Shown in pieces: positions 52,404 through 60,740 of a stretch of DNA of 64,000 bases. The position numbers and the translations under genes were made by a program. The stretch spans positions 124,001 through 188,000 of the forward strand of contig CAZLQD010000012.1 of NCBI GenBank assembly GCA_964561605.1, read 5' to 3'. Numbering within the stretch: the first letter of the stretch is position 1; the number at the start of each line of letters is the position of its first letter. Origin of the DNA: JALUZX01 sp964561605 (lineage in GTDB: Bacteria > Planctomycetota > UBA1135 > JALUZX01). The notes below the pieces were generated by a model, which was not told the DNA's origin, searched no databases, and saw only the letters and a program-made list of their open reading frames with translations.

Positions 52404-52849
52404 GGCGACGGGCCGGGATTTCCGGTTCCAAGGATGCTCGGGCCGGCCCTCCGCCGGAAGGGGCTCGGCCTCGTGGGGGTCATGGAAGAAGAGAAAAGAT
52501 TTCCTTCTCTCCTGGCGGAGGAAAAAGTCGGGATTTCCGCTTCTGTGGAAAGAGTGGTTCGGGGAGCGACTTCGTCCTCCCTCGTGACTTTTGCTCCGGG
52601 GGCGGGCCTTTTTCAAGGGGCGGAATCCGGCGGAGCCGGGAAGAGCCTGGCCGGGGGTCCGCCCCTCCCTGTTTGGGCCTGTCCTCGGGCGGCCCCGGAA
52701 GGGGGGCTTTCAAGAGGGTGCCCCTGGAAGGTTGGGAGGGGGCTTCGGCCTCTCCTGGCGTAAACCCTGATCCTGGGACCCGCCACCGGGGAGATTCCGG
52801 CACGTTCCCCGGGGCACGAACCCGGGGAGTTCCGTCCCCTGCCCCCCCC
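52404..52849. other. Gap before the tRNA-Ala terminator
   Basis: About 440 bases whose frames are Arg/Pro/Gly-rich and show no family. If the flavoprotein starts at 52616, its first 213 bases lie here. No promoter was convincingly identified. Confidence 0.35.
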
Positions 52850-52883
52850 CAAAAAAAAAAGAGGGGCCCTTTGAGGGCCCCTC
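52850..52883 (-). terminator. Intrinsic terminator of tRNA-Ala
   Basis: On the minus strand, GAGGGGCCCTCAAAGGGCCCCTC (a GC-rich stem with a CAAAG-type loop, 52861-52883) is followed by a run of ten T (52851-52860). It starts 12 bases after the CCA end of tRNA-Ala. Shape and position are those of a classic Rho-independent terminator. Confidence 0.85.
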
Positions 52884-52894
52884 CAAAGGCAGAC

Positions 52895-52970
52895 TGGTGG
52901 AGGATAGGGGATTCGAACCCCTGACCTCGACAATGCCATTGTCGCGCTCTCCCAGCTGAGCTAATCCCCC
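52895..52970 (-). tRNA. tRNA-Ala (anticodon GGC)
   Basis: 76-base tRNA on the minus strand with encoded CCA. Acceptor stem GGGGGAT/ATCCTCC contains the G3-U70 wobble pair that identifies alanine tRNAs. The D-arm TAGCTCAGCTGGGAGAGC, anticodon stem CGACA/TGTCG with loop ATGGCAT (anticodon GGC) and T-arm AGGGG-TTCGAAC-CCCT are all standard. It is transcribed toward the flavoprotein and ends in a strong terminator. Confidence 0.96.
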
Positions 52971-53052
52971 CCGCTGCCTGCCGGGGGTTCCTGCCGGGAC
53001 CCTGGGGTCCCTTCAGGAAGGCGGGTAGTCTACCTTCGGGGCCGGGGCCCTT

Positions 53053-54222
53053 TCAAGAGCGTCTTCCAGGGTCCTGGACTTTCTTCTTCTCCAGTCTGCC
53101 CATGGCCTGGAGGACGGCTTCCCTCCTCCTTCGGGCCACCTTTTCCCAGGTGAATTCCTTGGCCCTCTCCTTGGCGGCCCTTCCCATGGCTTCCCGCCAA
53201 GGCCGGTCCTCGGCGAGCCGCCTGAGGGCCCGCACCCAGGCTTCATGGTCGTGGGGGTCCAGGACCAGCCCTTCCTTCTCGTGGCGGACCACCCCTCCCG
53301 AACCCATGGGGGAGACGAGCATGGCCAGACCCTGGCTCATGGCCTCGTAGGTCACCAGGGGGGAACCTTCCTCCAGGGAAGGGAAGGCCATGACCTGGGC
53401 GGACCGGAAGACCGTGCCGATATCCCGAATGAACCCCAGGACCACTACGTCGGGCCTGTCCAGGAAAGAGGCGAATTCCTTTTCGATCCCGTCGAAGAAG
53501 CGGCCGGCGAGAAGGAGGCGTCCTTTGATCCCCGCCTCCTCCCAGATCCGGAAGAGTAGGTGGGCGCCCTTCCTGACTCCGATGCGTCCCGTGAAGAGTA
53601 CGTCCAGGCCGTCTCCCGGAGGGAGAGCTCTTCCTTCTCCCTCCAGGCGGGCGGGATCCCATCCGTAGCTCGTTCGAAGGATTCTCTCTGCCGGAAAGCC
53701 CTCTTTCTCGAAGGATTCCGCCACCAGGGGGCTTGGGGCGAAGAGGATGTCGGTCAGCTCCAGTTTCCGCCTCTCCTCCAGGATGTCTTCGTCGGTGATG
53801 ATCTTGGATGGCTGGAGCCCCAGGCGGGAGAATTCCTTCTTCAATATGGCCCGGGAGTAGGCTTGGTGGCAGTTGATCCCGTCCGTGGCGATCCAGGCGC
53901 CCTTCTTTTTCGCCTCGATGAATACGGAAAGGGGGACATTGGGCCAGAGGTAGGCCAGGTCCCCTTCCTGCAAGGCCTGGATGTATCGTCGCCGGGTCCA
54001 AGCCATGCCCAATTTCACCCCCCAGTCCGTCTTGAAGAGGAGGTTCCCCGGCAGGGTGGGGATCGCCGGCCGAACCACGGGAGAGGAAAAGCCCCGTTCG
54101 TGGGTGCAGACCCAGAGTTCTCCCTCCAGGCCGGGTCCGTTCATGCCCCGGACGAGGGAATGGGCGATGAACCCGATGGAATGGTCCGTGAAATAGGCCT
54201 GGAAGAGGGATCTCAGCATCAT
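53053..54222 (-). CDS. Glycosyltransferase (GT4-like, GT-B fold)
   Basis: 389 residues. The C-terminal half has the GT-B donor-binding region: VLFTGRIGVRKGAHLLFRIWEEAGIKGRLLLAGRF near residue 205, PDVVVLGFI near 250 and LEEGSPLVTYEAMSQGLAML near 280 with the E-x7-E-type pattern of GT1/GT4 enzymes. GSGGVVRHEKEGLV closes the domain. It probably adds a sugar to a cell-surface or secondary metabolite acceptor. ATG-ATG at 54222 overlaps the aminotransferase stop by four bases (ATGA), so the two are translated together. The acceptor is not evident. Confidence 0.85.
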   Translation of the reverse strand: MMLRSLFQAYFTDHSIGFIAHSLVRGMNGPGLEGELWVCTHERGFSSPVVRPAIPTLPGNLLFKTDWGVKLGMAWTRRRYIQALQEGDLAYLWPNVPLSVFIEAKKKGAWIATDGINCHQAYSRAILKKEFSRLGLQPSKIITDEDILEERRKLELTDILFAPSPLVAESFEKEGFPAERILRTSYGWDPARLEGEGRALPPGDGLDVLFTGRIGVRKGAHLLFRIWEEAGIKGRLLLAGRFFDGIEKEFASFLDRPDVVVLGFIRDIGTVFRSAQVMAFPSLEEGSPLVTYEAMSQGLAMLVSPMGSGGVVRHEKEGLVLDPHDHEAWVRALRRLAEDRPWREAMGRAAKERAKEFTWEKVARRRREAVLQAMGRLEKKKVQDPGRRS

Positions 54223-55325
54223 GGCCGCTTCTTTTCCGAGAGGAGGTACGTCTCCACCGACTCCAGGAAGGCCTTCAAGGCCTGGTCCAGTTCGGGCCTG
54301 GGAAGGGAGAGGCCGATCCGGATCCTGGAAGGGTCTTGAAAGAAGGCCCCCGGGACGACGTGCACTTCCTTCTCTTCGGCCAGGAATCGGCATAGGGGAC
54401 CTGTGTCCTGGAGTCCTTTCAGGGAAGCGAAGAGTGTCACTCCCCCGGCGGGAGGGTGGAATTCCACCAGGGGCGAGGCGGCCAGGATCTCCAATCCCGC
54501 CCGAACTCCCTCCATCGCCTCGGCCAGCCAGGCCCGGAGGGCTTCCTCCTGGTCCAGGACCCGCTCCAGGACTTTGAAAGGGAGGGTGGGATTTCCCACC
54601 TGGACCATGTCGTTCCACTGCTCCAGCTTCACCACCAGGGATGGAGGGGCCAGGACCCAGCCCGCCCGGAGGCTCCCCAGGCCGAAGACCTTGGTGAAGC
54701 TCGCCAGGGTCACTGCCTCGGGTAGGAGGGCGTGGGCGCTCCTGGGTCTCTTCCCCGGGGGGAGGAACTCGGAGAAGACCTCGTCCACCACGAGGACGGC
54801 CCCGGCCCGGTGGACCTTCCTGGCGATCCTCGCCAGGTCCTCCTCCTCCAGGAGGACCCCCGTCGGGTTGTGGAGGTTGGTGAGGAGGACCATCCGGGCA
54901 CCCCTCTCCAGGCCCTCTTCCAGGGCCTCTTCGTCGGGGGCCCATCCCAGGCGGGGGGACCGGGGGAGGGGCTCCACCCTGGCCCCCGCAAGGAGAGGGA
55001 CCCTGTGGAGGGCCTGGTATCCCGGGCTCTCGGCCAGGACCAGGTCCCCCCTTTCCAGGAGGGTCTGGCAGACCAGGAAGAGTCCCAGGCTGGAACCTCC
55101 CCCGGAGAGGAAGACTTCCTCCGGGGTGAGATCCAGCCGGGCGGCGAGCTTCTCCCTCACTGCCTTGGGCCCGTAGGGGTCGACCTCTTCCAGGGTGATG
55201 TCCAGGGGGGGCTCCCCCAGGAATTTCTCGGGAAAGGTCCGCATCCCGCTCTGGAGCATCTGGTGGCCCGGTCTCCTGGAGTGCTCCTTGGCCCAGGCCA
55301 TGTATTCGAAGGGTTGAAAGTTCAT
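54219..55325 (-). CDS. PLP-dependent aminotransferase (class I/II)
   Basis: 368 residues of the fold-type I aminotransferase group. It shows VFLSGGGSSLGLFLVCQTLLERGD near residue 85, NLHNPTGVLLEEE near 155, VVDEVFSEFL near 185, and the Schiff-base lysine in TLASFTKVFGLGSLRAGW near 212. RIRIGLSLP near 345 holds the carboxylate-binding Arg. The substrate is unknown. ATG at 55325 gives a short N-terminus. It is in a two-gene unit with the glycosyltransferase and divergent from the SH3-like protein. Confidence 0.88.
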   Translation of the reverse strand: MNFQPFEYMAWAKEHSRRPGHQMLQSGMRTFPEKFLGEPPLDITLEEVDPYGPKAVREKLAARLDLTPEEVFLSGGGSSLGLFLVCQTLLERGDLVLAESPGYQALHRVPLLAGARVEPLPRSPRLGWAPDEEALEEGLERGARMVLLTNLHNPTGVLLEEEDLARIARKVHRAGAVLVVDEVFSEFLPPGKRPRSAHALLPEAVTLASFTKVFGLGSLRAGWVLAPPSLVVKLEQWNDMVQVGNPTLPFKVLERVLDQEEALRAWLAEAMEGVRAGLEILAASPLVEFHPPAGGVTLFASLKGLQDTGPLCRFLAEEKEVHVVPGAFFQDPSRIRIGLSLPRPELDQALKAFLESVETYLLSEKKRP

Positions 55326-55397
55326 CGGGAAGCCGCCATGGTTCTTTTCTTCCGGGCTCTGTATCATCCCGGCGTCCGCCCAAGGGAGGGATGTACC

Positions 55398-56537
55398 ATG
55401 AAGGCATTCCGGCAACCAGTCCTCTTTCTCGTTTCCGTTCTCGCGGTACTCGCCGGGGCCCGGGCCCAGGGGGAGGGATCGGAGCCCAGAGTGGCCCAGG
55501 TCCAGGTGGGGGAGGGCCGTCTCTTCTGCATGGAGGCGGAGACTCCCGACGTGACCTTCCCCGGCCGCCTCCCCAAGGGCGCCCTGGTCCTGGTCCAGGC
55601 CGAAGGGCCCAGTTGCCGGGGAACGGGAACCCACTTCTACAAGGTCACCCTTCCCGGCGGCCTGGAGGGCTACATCTACGCCCGTTACGTAACCCGGACG
55701 GGGCCGGGCATGGGGGAGACCAACGCCTCCCGGGTCCTCCTCCGCATCGGCCCTTCCAACCAGTACTTCCCCGTGGCTCCCTTGCCCAAGGGAAGCAAGC
55801 TCCGCCTCCTGGGAAAGAAGGGGAATTGGTGGCACGTCCTCTCTCCCGAGGAGACTCCCGCCTGGATGCGGGTGAAGGACTTGAAGATCCTCGGCCCGGC
55901 CCACCTCTTCACCAAGGAGATCGAAAAGGCCAGGGAGGCCAGGTTGGCCCAGTGGCGGGCCCGCCTGGCGGCCCAGGCCAGGAAGGCCGAGCTGGAGAAG
56001 AAGAAGAAGGCCGCTGAGAAGGACCTGGCCTCCCTGGAGTCGGCCCTGGCCGCCGAGAGGGCCAAGGAGCCCCTCCAGATGGACCTCTCCGGGGTGAAGA
56101 AGAGCCTGGAGGCCTTCCGGAAGACCTGGAAGGAGGGGATCTTGGAGACATTGGGCCTGGCCCGGCGTGTGAAGGCCCTGGAGAACGAGATCGAAAGGCT
56201 CCAGCTCCTCCACGACACGATCCTCGCCCGCAAGAAGGCCGAGGAAGTCCTGAAGAAACTGGGCAAACCCGGCGCCAAGCCTCCCGCCGAGAGGCCTCCC
56301 TTCTGGAAGGACGCCTTCGTGGGCTTCCTGGGCCGTCTCCAGGATCCTCCCTATCTGACCTCCTACGCCCTTTTCAAGGGAAAGAAGGTGATCTGTTACG
56401 TCCGCTCCCGTGACGGGCGTTACGCCCTGGAGGATTTCCTGGGGCGGTACCTCCTCGTGAAGGGGAAGGTCTCCCGGCCCCCCTCCCTGGAGGGAGCTCC
56501 CCTGGTGGACATGGAGAGGGTCCTCCTCCTGGACTGA
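55398..56537 (+). CDS. Secreted SH3-like domain protein with coiled coil
   Basis: 379 residues. A signal peptide (about 1-24, ending AGARAQ) is followed by two SH3b-like repeats (KGALVLVQAEG..GGLEGYIYARYV and KGSKLRLLGKKGNWWHVL..TPAWMRV). A long charged coiled coil (about 170-300, rich in Lys/Glu/Ala) and a C-terminal block with GKKVICYVRSRDGRYALEDFLGRYLLVKG complete it. SH3b domains often bind cell-wall or protein targets outside the cytoplasm. ATG at 55398 follows AGGGAGGG. It is likely periplasmic or envelope-attached. The role is unknown. Confidence 0.75.
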   Translation: MKAFRQPVLFLVSVLAVLAGARAQGEGSEPRVAQVQVGEGRLFCMEAETPDVTFPGRLPKGALVLVQAEGPSCRGTGTHFYKVTLPGGLEGYIYARYVTRTGPGMGETNASRVLLRIGPSNQYFPVAPLPKGSKLRLLGKKGNWWHVLSPEETPAWMRVKDLKILGPAHLFTKEIEKAREARLAQWRARLAAQARKAELEKKKKAAEKDLASLESALAAERAKEPLQMDLSGVKKSLEAFRKTWKEGILETLGLARRVKALENEIERLQLLHDTILARKKAEEVLKKLGKPGAKPPAERPPFWKDAFVGFLGRLQDPPYLTSYALFKGKKVICYVRSRDGRYALEDFLGRYLLVKGKVSRPPSLEGAPLVDMERVLLLD

Positions 56538-56706
56538 GGTCCCCCTTCCTTCCCCTTCTTTCTCCCTCCCCCCGCGGCCCCTGCCCCGGAACGGACCGCA
56601 AGGGCCTTTCCCCGGGATCTCCCTCCCCGGGCCTTCCTCCTCCCCGCCTTTCCACCTTGGGGTAACCTTCTCCTGGAGAAGGCCCGGCCGGGCCGGAAGG
56701 TGAGAT
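56538..56706. other. Pyrimidine-rich gap with a dyad element
   Basis: About 170 bases between two + genes. The first part is a C/T-rich tract. The second part contains TAACCT (56663-56668) overlapping a perfect 8-bp dyad CCTTCTCC-T-GGAGAAGG (56666-56682), then CCGGCCGGG and GGAAGG before the start at 56707. A very similar string lies at 62084-62113. Confidence 0.6.
56663..56692 (+). promoter_or_regulatory. Dyad-containing leader element, copy A
   Basis: TAACCT, the dyad CCTTCTCC-T-GGAGAAGG and CCGGCCGGG occur in order just upstream of the TPR/HExxH gene. The same order of elements with small changes lies at 62086-62113. The TAACCT matches the -10 hexamer proposed for tRNA-Sec and cdd. It could be a promoter with an operator or a 5' hairpin. 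Confidence 0.4.
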
Positions 56707-58350
56707 GTGACGATGCCAGGAACGGGGAAAAGGGCATGGATCCTCCTGGGCCTCTTGTGGCTCGGAGGGGGGACCGCTCCCGCCCGGGAGCCCTCCCGCG
56801 GCCCGGACCCGGCGGTCCCCGTCGAGAGGGCCCTGGCCCGGAAAGACCTGGAAGGGGCGGAGAAGGCCCTGGCCAGGCTCCTCCTGACCCGGGGCGACAC
56901 ACCTGCGGCCATGCTCCTTCTGGGCAGGGTGCGCCTCCTCCGCCTGGACCCGGTGGCGGCGAGGCACGCCTTCCTGGCCGCCTCCACCAGGAAGGAGACC
57001 CGCCTGGAGGCCCTCCTGGGCCTGGCCCGGTGCGAACTCATGCTCCAGGAGCCCCGCCGGGCCCTCACCCTGGCCCGGGAGGCCCTCTCCCTGGCGCCGG
57101 GGGAGGGCAGGGCCATGGCCCTGGAAGTCCGGGCCCTCCTGGACCTGGGGAGGCCCGGGGAGGCCCTGGACCGGTCCTCCCGTGCCTTGGAACTCCTGGG
57201 CCGGGCGGCGCCGGCCTCCCTCCTGGAGGCCCGGGGGGCGGCCCTCTTCCGGGCGGGGCAGGTGCGGGAGGCGGCCCGTTCCTACGAGGCGTCCCTCCTC
57301 AGGGAACCGGACCTGGTGGAAGCCCACCTCCGGCTCGGAACGGGTTTGCTCCCCCCCTCGGGCGGAGCCCACCCGGCGGATCTCTTCCCGGGGCTCGGGG
57401 CCTTCCGGAGAGGCGGATTGGATCGCGCGATTGCACTCTTCCGAAAATCCTGGCGGGCGGCGCCGGCCGACCCGGTGTGCCACCGCCTCCTGGGGGAGGC
57501 CCTCCTGGAGCGGGACCGGAGGAGACTCTTCCTTCTCCGGCATCCGATCTTCCGCAAGATCCGGGCCCTCCTTCCCGACCCCGGCCCGGGAAGGCTGCCC
57601 CTGGAGAGGCTCTTCCCCGGTTACCGGGGCCTCTCCCCTGCACGAAGGACCGTGGTGGACCGGGTGGCCCGGGCCTGGGCGCGGTACATCCCCAGGCTCG
57701 CCGCCCTGGGGGCCCGCCACGACCTGCTCTCCCCGCTGGAGAGCGCCACGAAGTCCGAGGACAGGGCCTCCCTCAGGGGAAGGCGGACGGCCGACGGGAG
57801 GTTCTGGGACGAAGTGCGGGGAGTGGGGGGGTTCCACGCCGCCACGGGCGTGGAGGCCCTGGACGAAGCCTCCCTCTTCGGTTTCGACACACTGGCCCAC
57901 GAGGTGACCCACCAGGTCCATCTCTTCGCCATGAACGGGGAGGAGAGGCGGGAACTGGAGCGCCTCTACAGGAAGGCCCGCCGGGAAGGCCGTTGCCTGG
58001 ACTACTACGCCGCCACTTGCGTGGAGGAGTATGCGGCCCAGGGATTCGAAGCCTTCCTCTCCCTGGCCAAGATCCCCGGCTCCAAGAGGACCCACGGCCA
58101 CACCCGCTTCGAACTCCTCCGGGTGGACCCCGGCCTGGAGCGTTTCTTCCGCCGGCATACCGCCTGGTCCCCCCTGGAGGGGAAGAACCGCCGGGCCCTC
58201 CTGGAGGCGGCGGCGGAGTGGGCCCTCCTGTCGGGACGGTTCGACGACACCCTGACGGCCGTGGCCCTCATGGGTGAGGAGATCACCGAACACGCCCGGG
58301 ATCTGCGGGACCAGGCTCTCTACGAAAAACGCCTCGCCGGTGAGCTGTAG
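56707..58350 (+). CDS. Secreted TPR protein with HExxH metallopeptidase-like motif
   Basis: 547 residues. A signal peptide (about 1-27, ending GTAPARE) precedes TPR-like helical pairs (about 45-270; ALEVRALLDLGRPGEALDRSSRAL is typical). The C-terminal third has TLAHEVTHQVHLF near residue 397, a zinc HExxH motif, and EEYAAQGFEAFLS about 40 residues later, with a Glu that could be the third ligand. This resembles gluzincin-type peptidases. The GTG start at 56707 is chosen because GGAAGG lies about 7 bases upstream; an ATG two codons later is possible. It may be an extracytoplasmic protease, substrate unknown. Confidence 0.7.
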   Translation: MTMPGTGKRAWILLGLLWLGGGTAPAREPSRGPDPAVPVERALARKDLEGAEKALARLLLTRGDTPAAMLLLGRVRLLRLDPVAARHAFLAASTRKETRLEALLGLARCELMLQEPRRALTLAREALSLAPGEGRAMALEVRALLDLGRPGEALDRSSRALELLGRAAPASLLEARGAALFRAGQVREAARSYEASLLREPDLVEAHLRLGTGLLPPSGGAHPADLFPGLGAFRRGGLDRAIALFRKSWRAAPADPVCHRLLGEALLERDRRRLFLLRHPIFRKIRALLPDPGPGRLPLERLFPGYRGLSPARRTVVDRVARAWARYIPRLAALGARHDLLSPLESATKSEDRASLRGRRTADGRFWDEVRGVGGFHAATGVEALDEASLFGFDTLAHEVTHQVHLFAMNGEERRELERLYRKARREGRCLDYYAATCVEEYAAQGFEAFLSLAKIPGSKRTHGHTRFELLRVDPGLERFFRRHTAWSPLEGKNRRALLEAAAEWALLSGRFDDTLTAVALMGEEITEHARDLRDQALYEKRLAGEL

Positions 58351-58371
58351 GAGTTTCCGGAGGATCGGACC

Positions 58372-59502
58372 TCAGGCCCAGACCCGCCGGACCTCCTCCC
58401 TGAGAGATTCGAAGGTCCCCTTCCCGATGGAGCCCCGGATCCTCTCCATGAGGTCCAGGAAGAAGGTCACGTTGTGGAGGGACATGAGAACGGGGAAGAG
58501 GATCTCCCTGCACTTGTCCAGGTGGCGCAGGTAGGCCCGGGAGAAGTTCCGGCATGTGTAACACCGGCAGTTCGGGTCCAGGGGGAGGAAGGATTCGGCG
58601 TGTTCGGCGTTGCGGATCTTCACCAGCCCGGTGGAGGTGAAGGCCTGGCCGTTCCTTCCGTTCCGGGTGGGGGTGACGCAGTCGAAGAGGTCCACGCCGC
58701 GGGCCACGGCCTCGACGAAGTCCAGGGGGGTGCCCACGCCCATGAGGTAGCGCACCTTGCCGGCCGGAAGGAGGGGAAGGGCGGCCTCCAGGATCTCCAC
58801 CCTGGTCTCCAGGGGTTCCCCGACGGAGAGTCCCCCCAGGGCGTATCCGTCGAAGGGAAGGGATGCCAGGGTCCGGGCGGCCTCCCTGCGGAGACCGGGG
58901 TCCATCCCCCCCTGGCATATGGCGAAGAGGGCCTGGCCCCTTCGGGAACCGCCCCATTCCAGGTGGAGGGAGAGAGCCCTTTCGGCCCACCGGATGGTCC
59001 TGTCGTGGGCCCTCCGTTGCTCCTCGGGGGGAGCCCCCGCGGGAGGGCATTCGTCCAGGACCATCGCGATGTCCGAGCCCAGGTCCCGCTGGAGCCGTAG
59101 GGTGCTTTCCGGGTCCAACCGCAGCAACCTTCCGTCGGCGGGATGGCGGAAGGTCACGCCATCGTCGTCGGTGCGCCGCATCTCCTTCAGGCTGAAGACC
59201 TGGAAACCGCCCGAGTCGGTGAGGATGGGCCCTTTCCATCCCATGAACCGGTGGATGCCTCCCGCCTTCTTCACCAGTTCGGGGCCGGGCCTGGCGGCCA
59301 GGTGGAAGGCGTTGCACAGGATCAGCGTCGCCCCGGCCTCTTCGAGCTGTCCTGGGGTGAGGGCCTTCACGGCCGCCCGGGTCCCCACGGGGGCGAAGCA
59401 GGGGGTGCGGATCACCCCGTGGGGGGTGGAGAGGATCCCGAGCCTCGGTCCCGAGGCCGTTCCGGCGAGAAGTTCGAAGGAGAAGGGTCCGGGGTTCACC
59501 AT
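58372..59502 (-). CDS. tgt: Queuine tRNA-ribosyltransferase
   Basis: Exchanges guanine-34 for a queuine precursor in tRNAs for Asp, Asn, His and Tyr. The 376-residue product has THGVIRTPCF-like STPHGVIRTPCFAPVGTRAAVKALTP near residue 25, LTDSGGFQVFSL near 94, FAICQGGMDP near 195 and DCVTPTRNGRNGQAFT near 262. The zinc site CRCYTCRNFSRAYLRHL near 302 follows. Length is normal. ATG at 59502 overlaps the end of the SpoIID-like gene by seven bases. The ruvB-spoIID-tgt order is close to the common ruv-queA-tgt arrangement. Confidence 0.96.
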   Translation of the reverse strand: MVNPGPFSFELLAGTASGPRLGILSTPHGVIRTPCFAPVGTRAAVKALTPGQLEEAGATLILCNAFHLAARPGPELVKKAGGIHRFMGWKGPILTDSGGFQVFSLKEMRRTDDDGVTFRHPADGRLLRLDPESTLRLQRDLGSDIAMVLDECPPAGAPPEEQRRAHDRTIRWAERALSLHLEWGGSRRGQALFAICQGGMDPGLRREAARTLASLPFDGYALGGLSVGEPLETRVEILEAALPLLPAGKVRYLMGVGTPLDFVEAVARGVDLFDCVTPTRNGRNGQAFTSTGLVKIRNAEHAESFLPLDPNCRCYTCRNFSRAYLRHLDKCREILFPVLMSLHNVTFFLDLMERIRGSIGKGTFESLREEVRRVWA

Positions 59503-60740
59503 CTCTCGACCACCTCCGCTCCCGGGTAGTAGAAGGCCAGGATCTCCTTCCAGTTCCGCCCCGCCAGGGCCATGGCCACGGCGCCCCTCTGGCAGAGGCC
59601 CACGCCGTGTCCCCATCCGCCGCCCCGGAAGGTGATCCCCGCCGGGGAGATCCCGGCCTGGAGGATGAGACTGCTTCTGAGGCCCAAGGCCCGCCGGACC
59701 TTCCGGAAAGGAAGGACTTTCGAAGACCGGTCCGTCACGAGGCGGACCTGGAGCCACCGGCCCGAGGCCGATTCCTTCTTGACGCATTCGAGGCCGAGGA
59801 TCGTCTCCTTCCGGGGAAGGCCGAAGATCTTCTCCAACCTGGAGAGGGGGAAGGGGCCGGCCTCCCAGCGGAAGTAGGGCGCCCCCTCGCACCAGGGACA
59901 GGCCACGCCTGCCAGGGGAGGGATGTCCGGGGCCTGGGGGAAGATGCCGGCGGCCCGGGCGGTGTGCCCTCCGCAGACGGAATGGTACCAGGCGGGGATG
60001 ACCCGCCCTTTCCAGGCGAGGACCATCCCCCTCGTCTCCCCGGCGGCCGACGCCACGGGAGAATCCGGTTCCTGGTATCCCTGGTAGACCTGGTGGGTGG
60101 CCCTGTCGGCCAGGTCCCAGGGCGCCCCTTTCCGGCCCTTGCGGGTCCAGAGTGCGTAGGTCCGGGCCGCCACGGCCTGGGCCAGGAGGGCCTGGTAGGG
60201 CCAGCGGTTCCCCAGCTCCCCAGCCACGACTCCCGCCACGTAGGCCTCCATGGGGACCAGGTTCAGGACGAGGATCTTCCCCCCCTGGGCCCGGAGAAGG
60301 ATCGTACCCGGGTAGGGCCTTTCCTCGGGGCCCACCAGGAGGGGGCCCTCTGCGGCCAGGCGGACCTGGGAACCTGCCTCCTTCCCCCCCGGCCCGAGGA
60401 TGAGGTCCCCTTCGGCGCGGAAGGTCCAAGGCGGGGAAGAGGGGATCTCCAACTCCTCTCCCTCCGGGCCCAGGGCCCGGAGGGCGGCCCCCGAGAGGGA
60501 GATGCTTCGAGGGGATCCCAGGGAGGCCAGGAGGACCCTCACGGCCGGGCCGGCGGCCGAGGCCTTCCCGGGGAGGAGGAGGGAGATTCCCGCGACGAGG
60601 AGTCCCGCCAGGAGAGCCCCTCCGCCCAAAAGGACCGTGGCGGGGTGGCGTTTTACCCATAGACGGAATCGAGCCCGCCCCGAAGGCGGCCGCCCCGGCG
60701 GGGGCGCCATGGGAGGAGGTGTCCAGGCGGAGGTGGTCAC
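59496..60740 (-). CDS. SpoIID/LytB-domain protein
   Basis: 414 residues with one membrane helix (about 33-58) and a long extracytoplasmic SpoIID domain. Motifs include LVPMEAYVAGVVAGELGNRWPYQALLAQAVAARTYAL near residue 160, the SVCGGHTA site near 250 and FRGGGWGHGVGLCQRGAVAMA near 370. SpoIID-type proteins are lytic transglycosylases or peptidoglycan-remodelling factors; many non-sporulating bacteria have them. GTG at 60740 overlaps the ruvB stop (GTGA). An internal ATG ten codons in is possible. Confidence 0.9.
   Translation of the reverse strand: MTTSAWTPPPMAPPPGRPPSGRARFRLWVKRHPATVLLGGGALLAGLLVAGISLLLPGKASAAGPAVRVLLASLGSPRSISLSGAALRALGPEGEELEIPSSPPWTFRAEGDLILGPGGKEAGSQVRLAAEGPLLVGPEERPYPGTILLRAQGGKILVLNLVPMEAYVAGVVAGELGNRWPYQALLAQAVAARTYALWTRKGRKGAPWDLADRATHQVYQGYQEPDSPVASAAGETRGMVLAWKGRVIPAWYHSVCGGHTARAAGIFPQAPDIPPLAGVACPWCEGAPYFRWEAGPFPLSRLEKIFGLPRKETILGLECVKKESASGRWLQVRLVTDRSSKVLPFRKVRRALGLRSSLILQAGISPAGITFRGGGWGHGVGLCQRGAVAMALAGRNWKEILAFYYPGAEVVERW

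Noticed and set aside
54222..55407. Upstream extension of the glycosyltransferase frame
   Set aside because: The extra N-terminal residues are Gly/Pro/Arg-rich shadow sequence lying antisense-free but within the aminotransferase gene; the ATG at 54222 gives the expected GT start.
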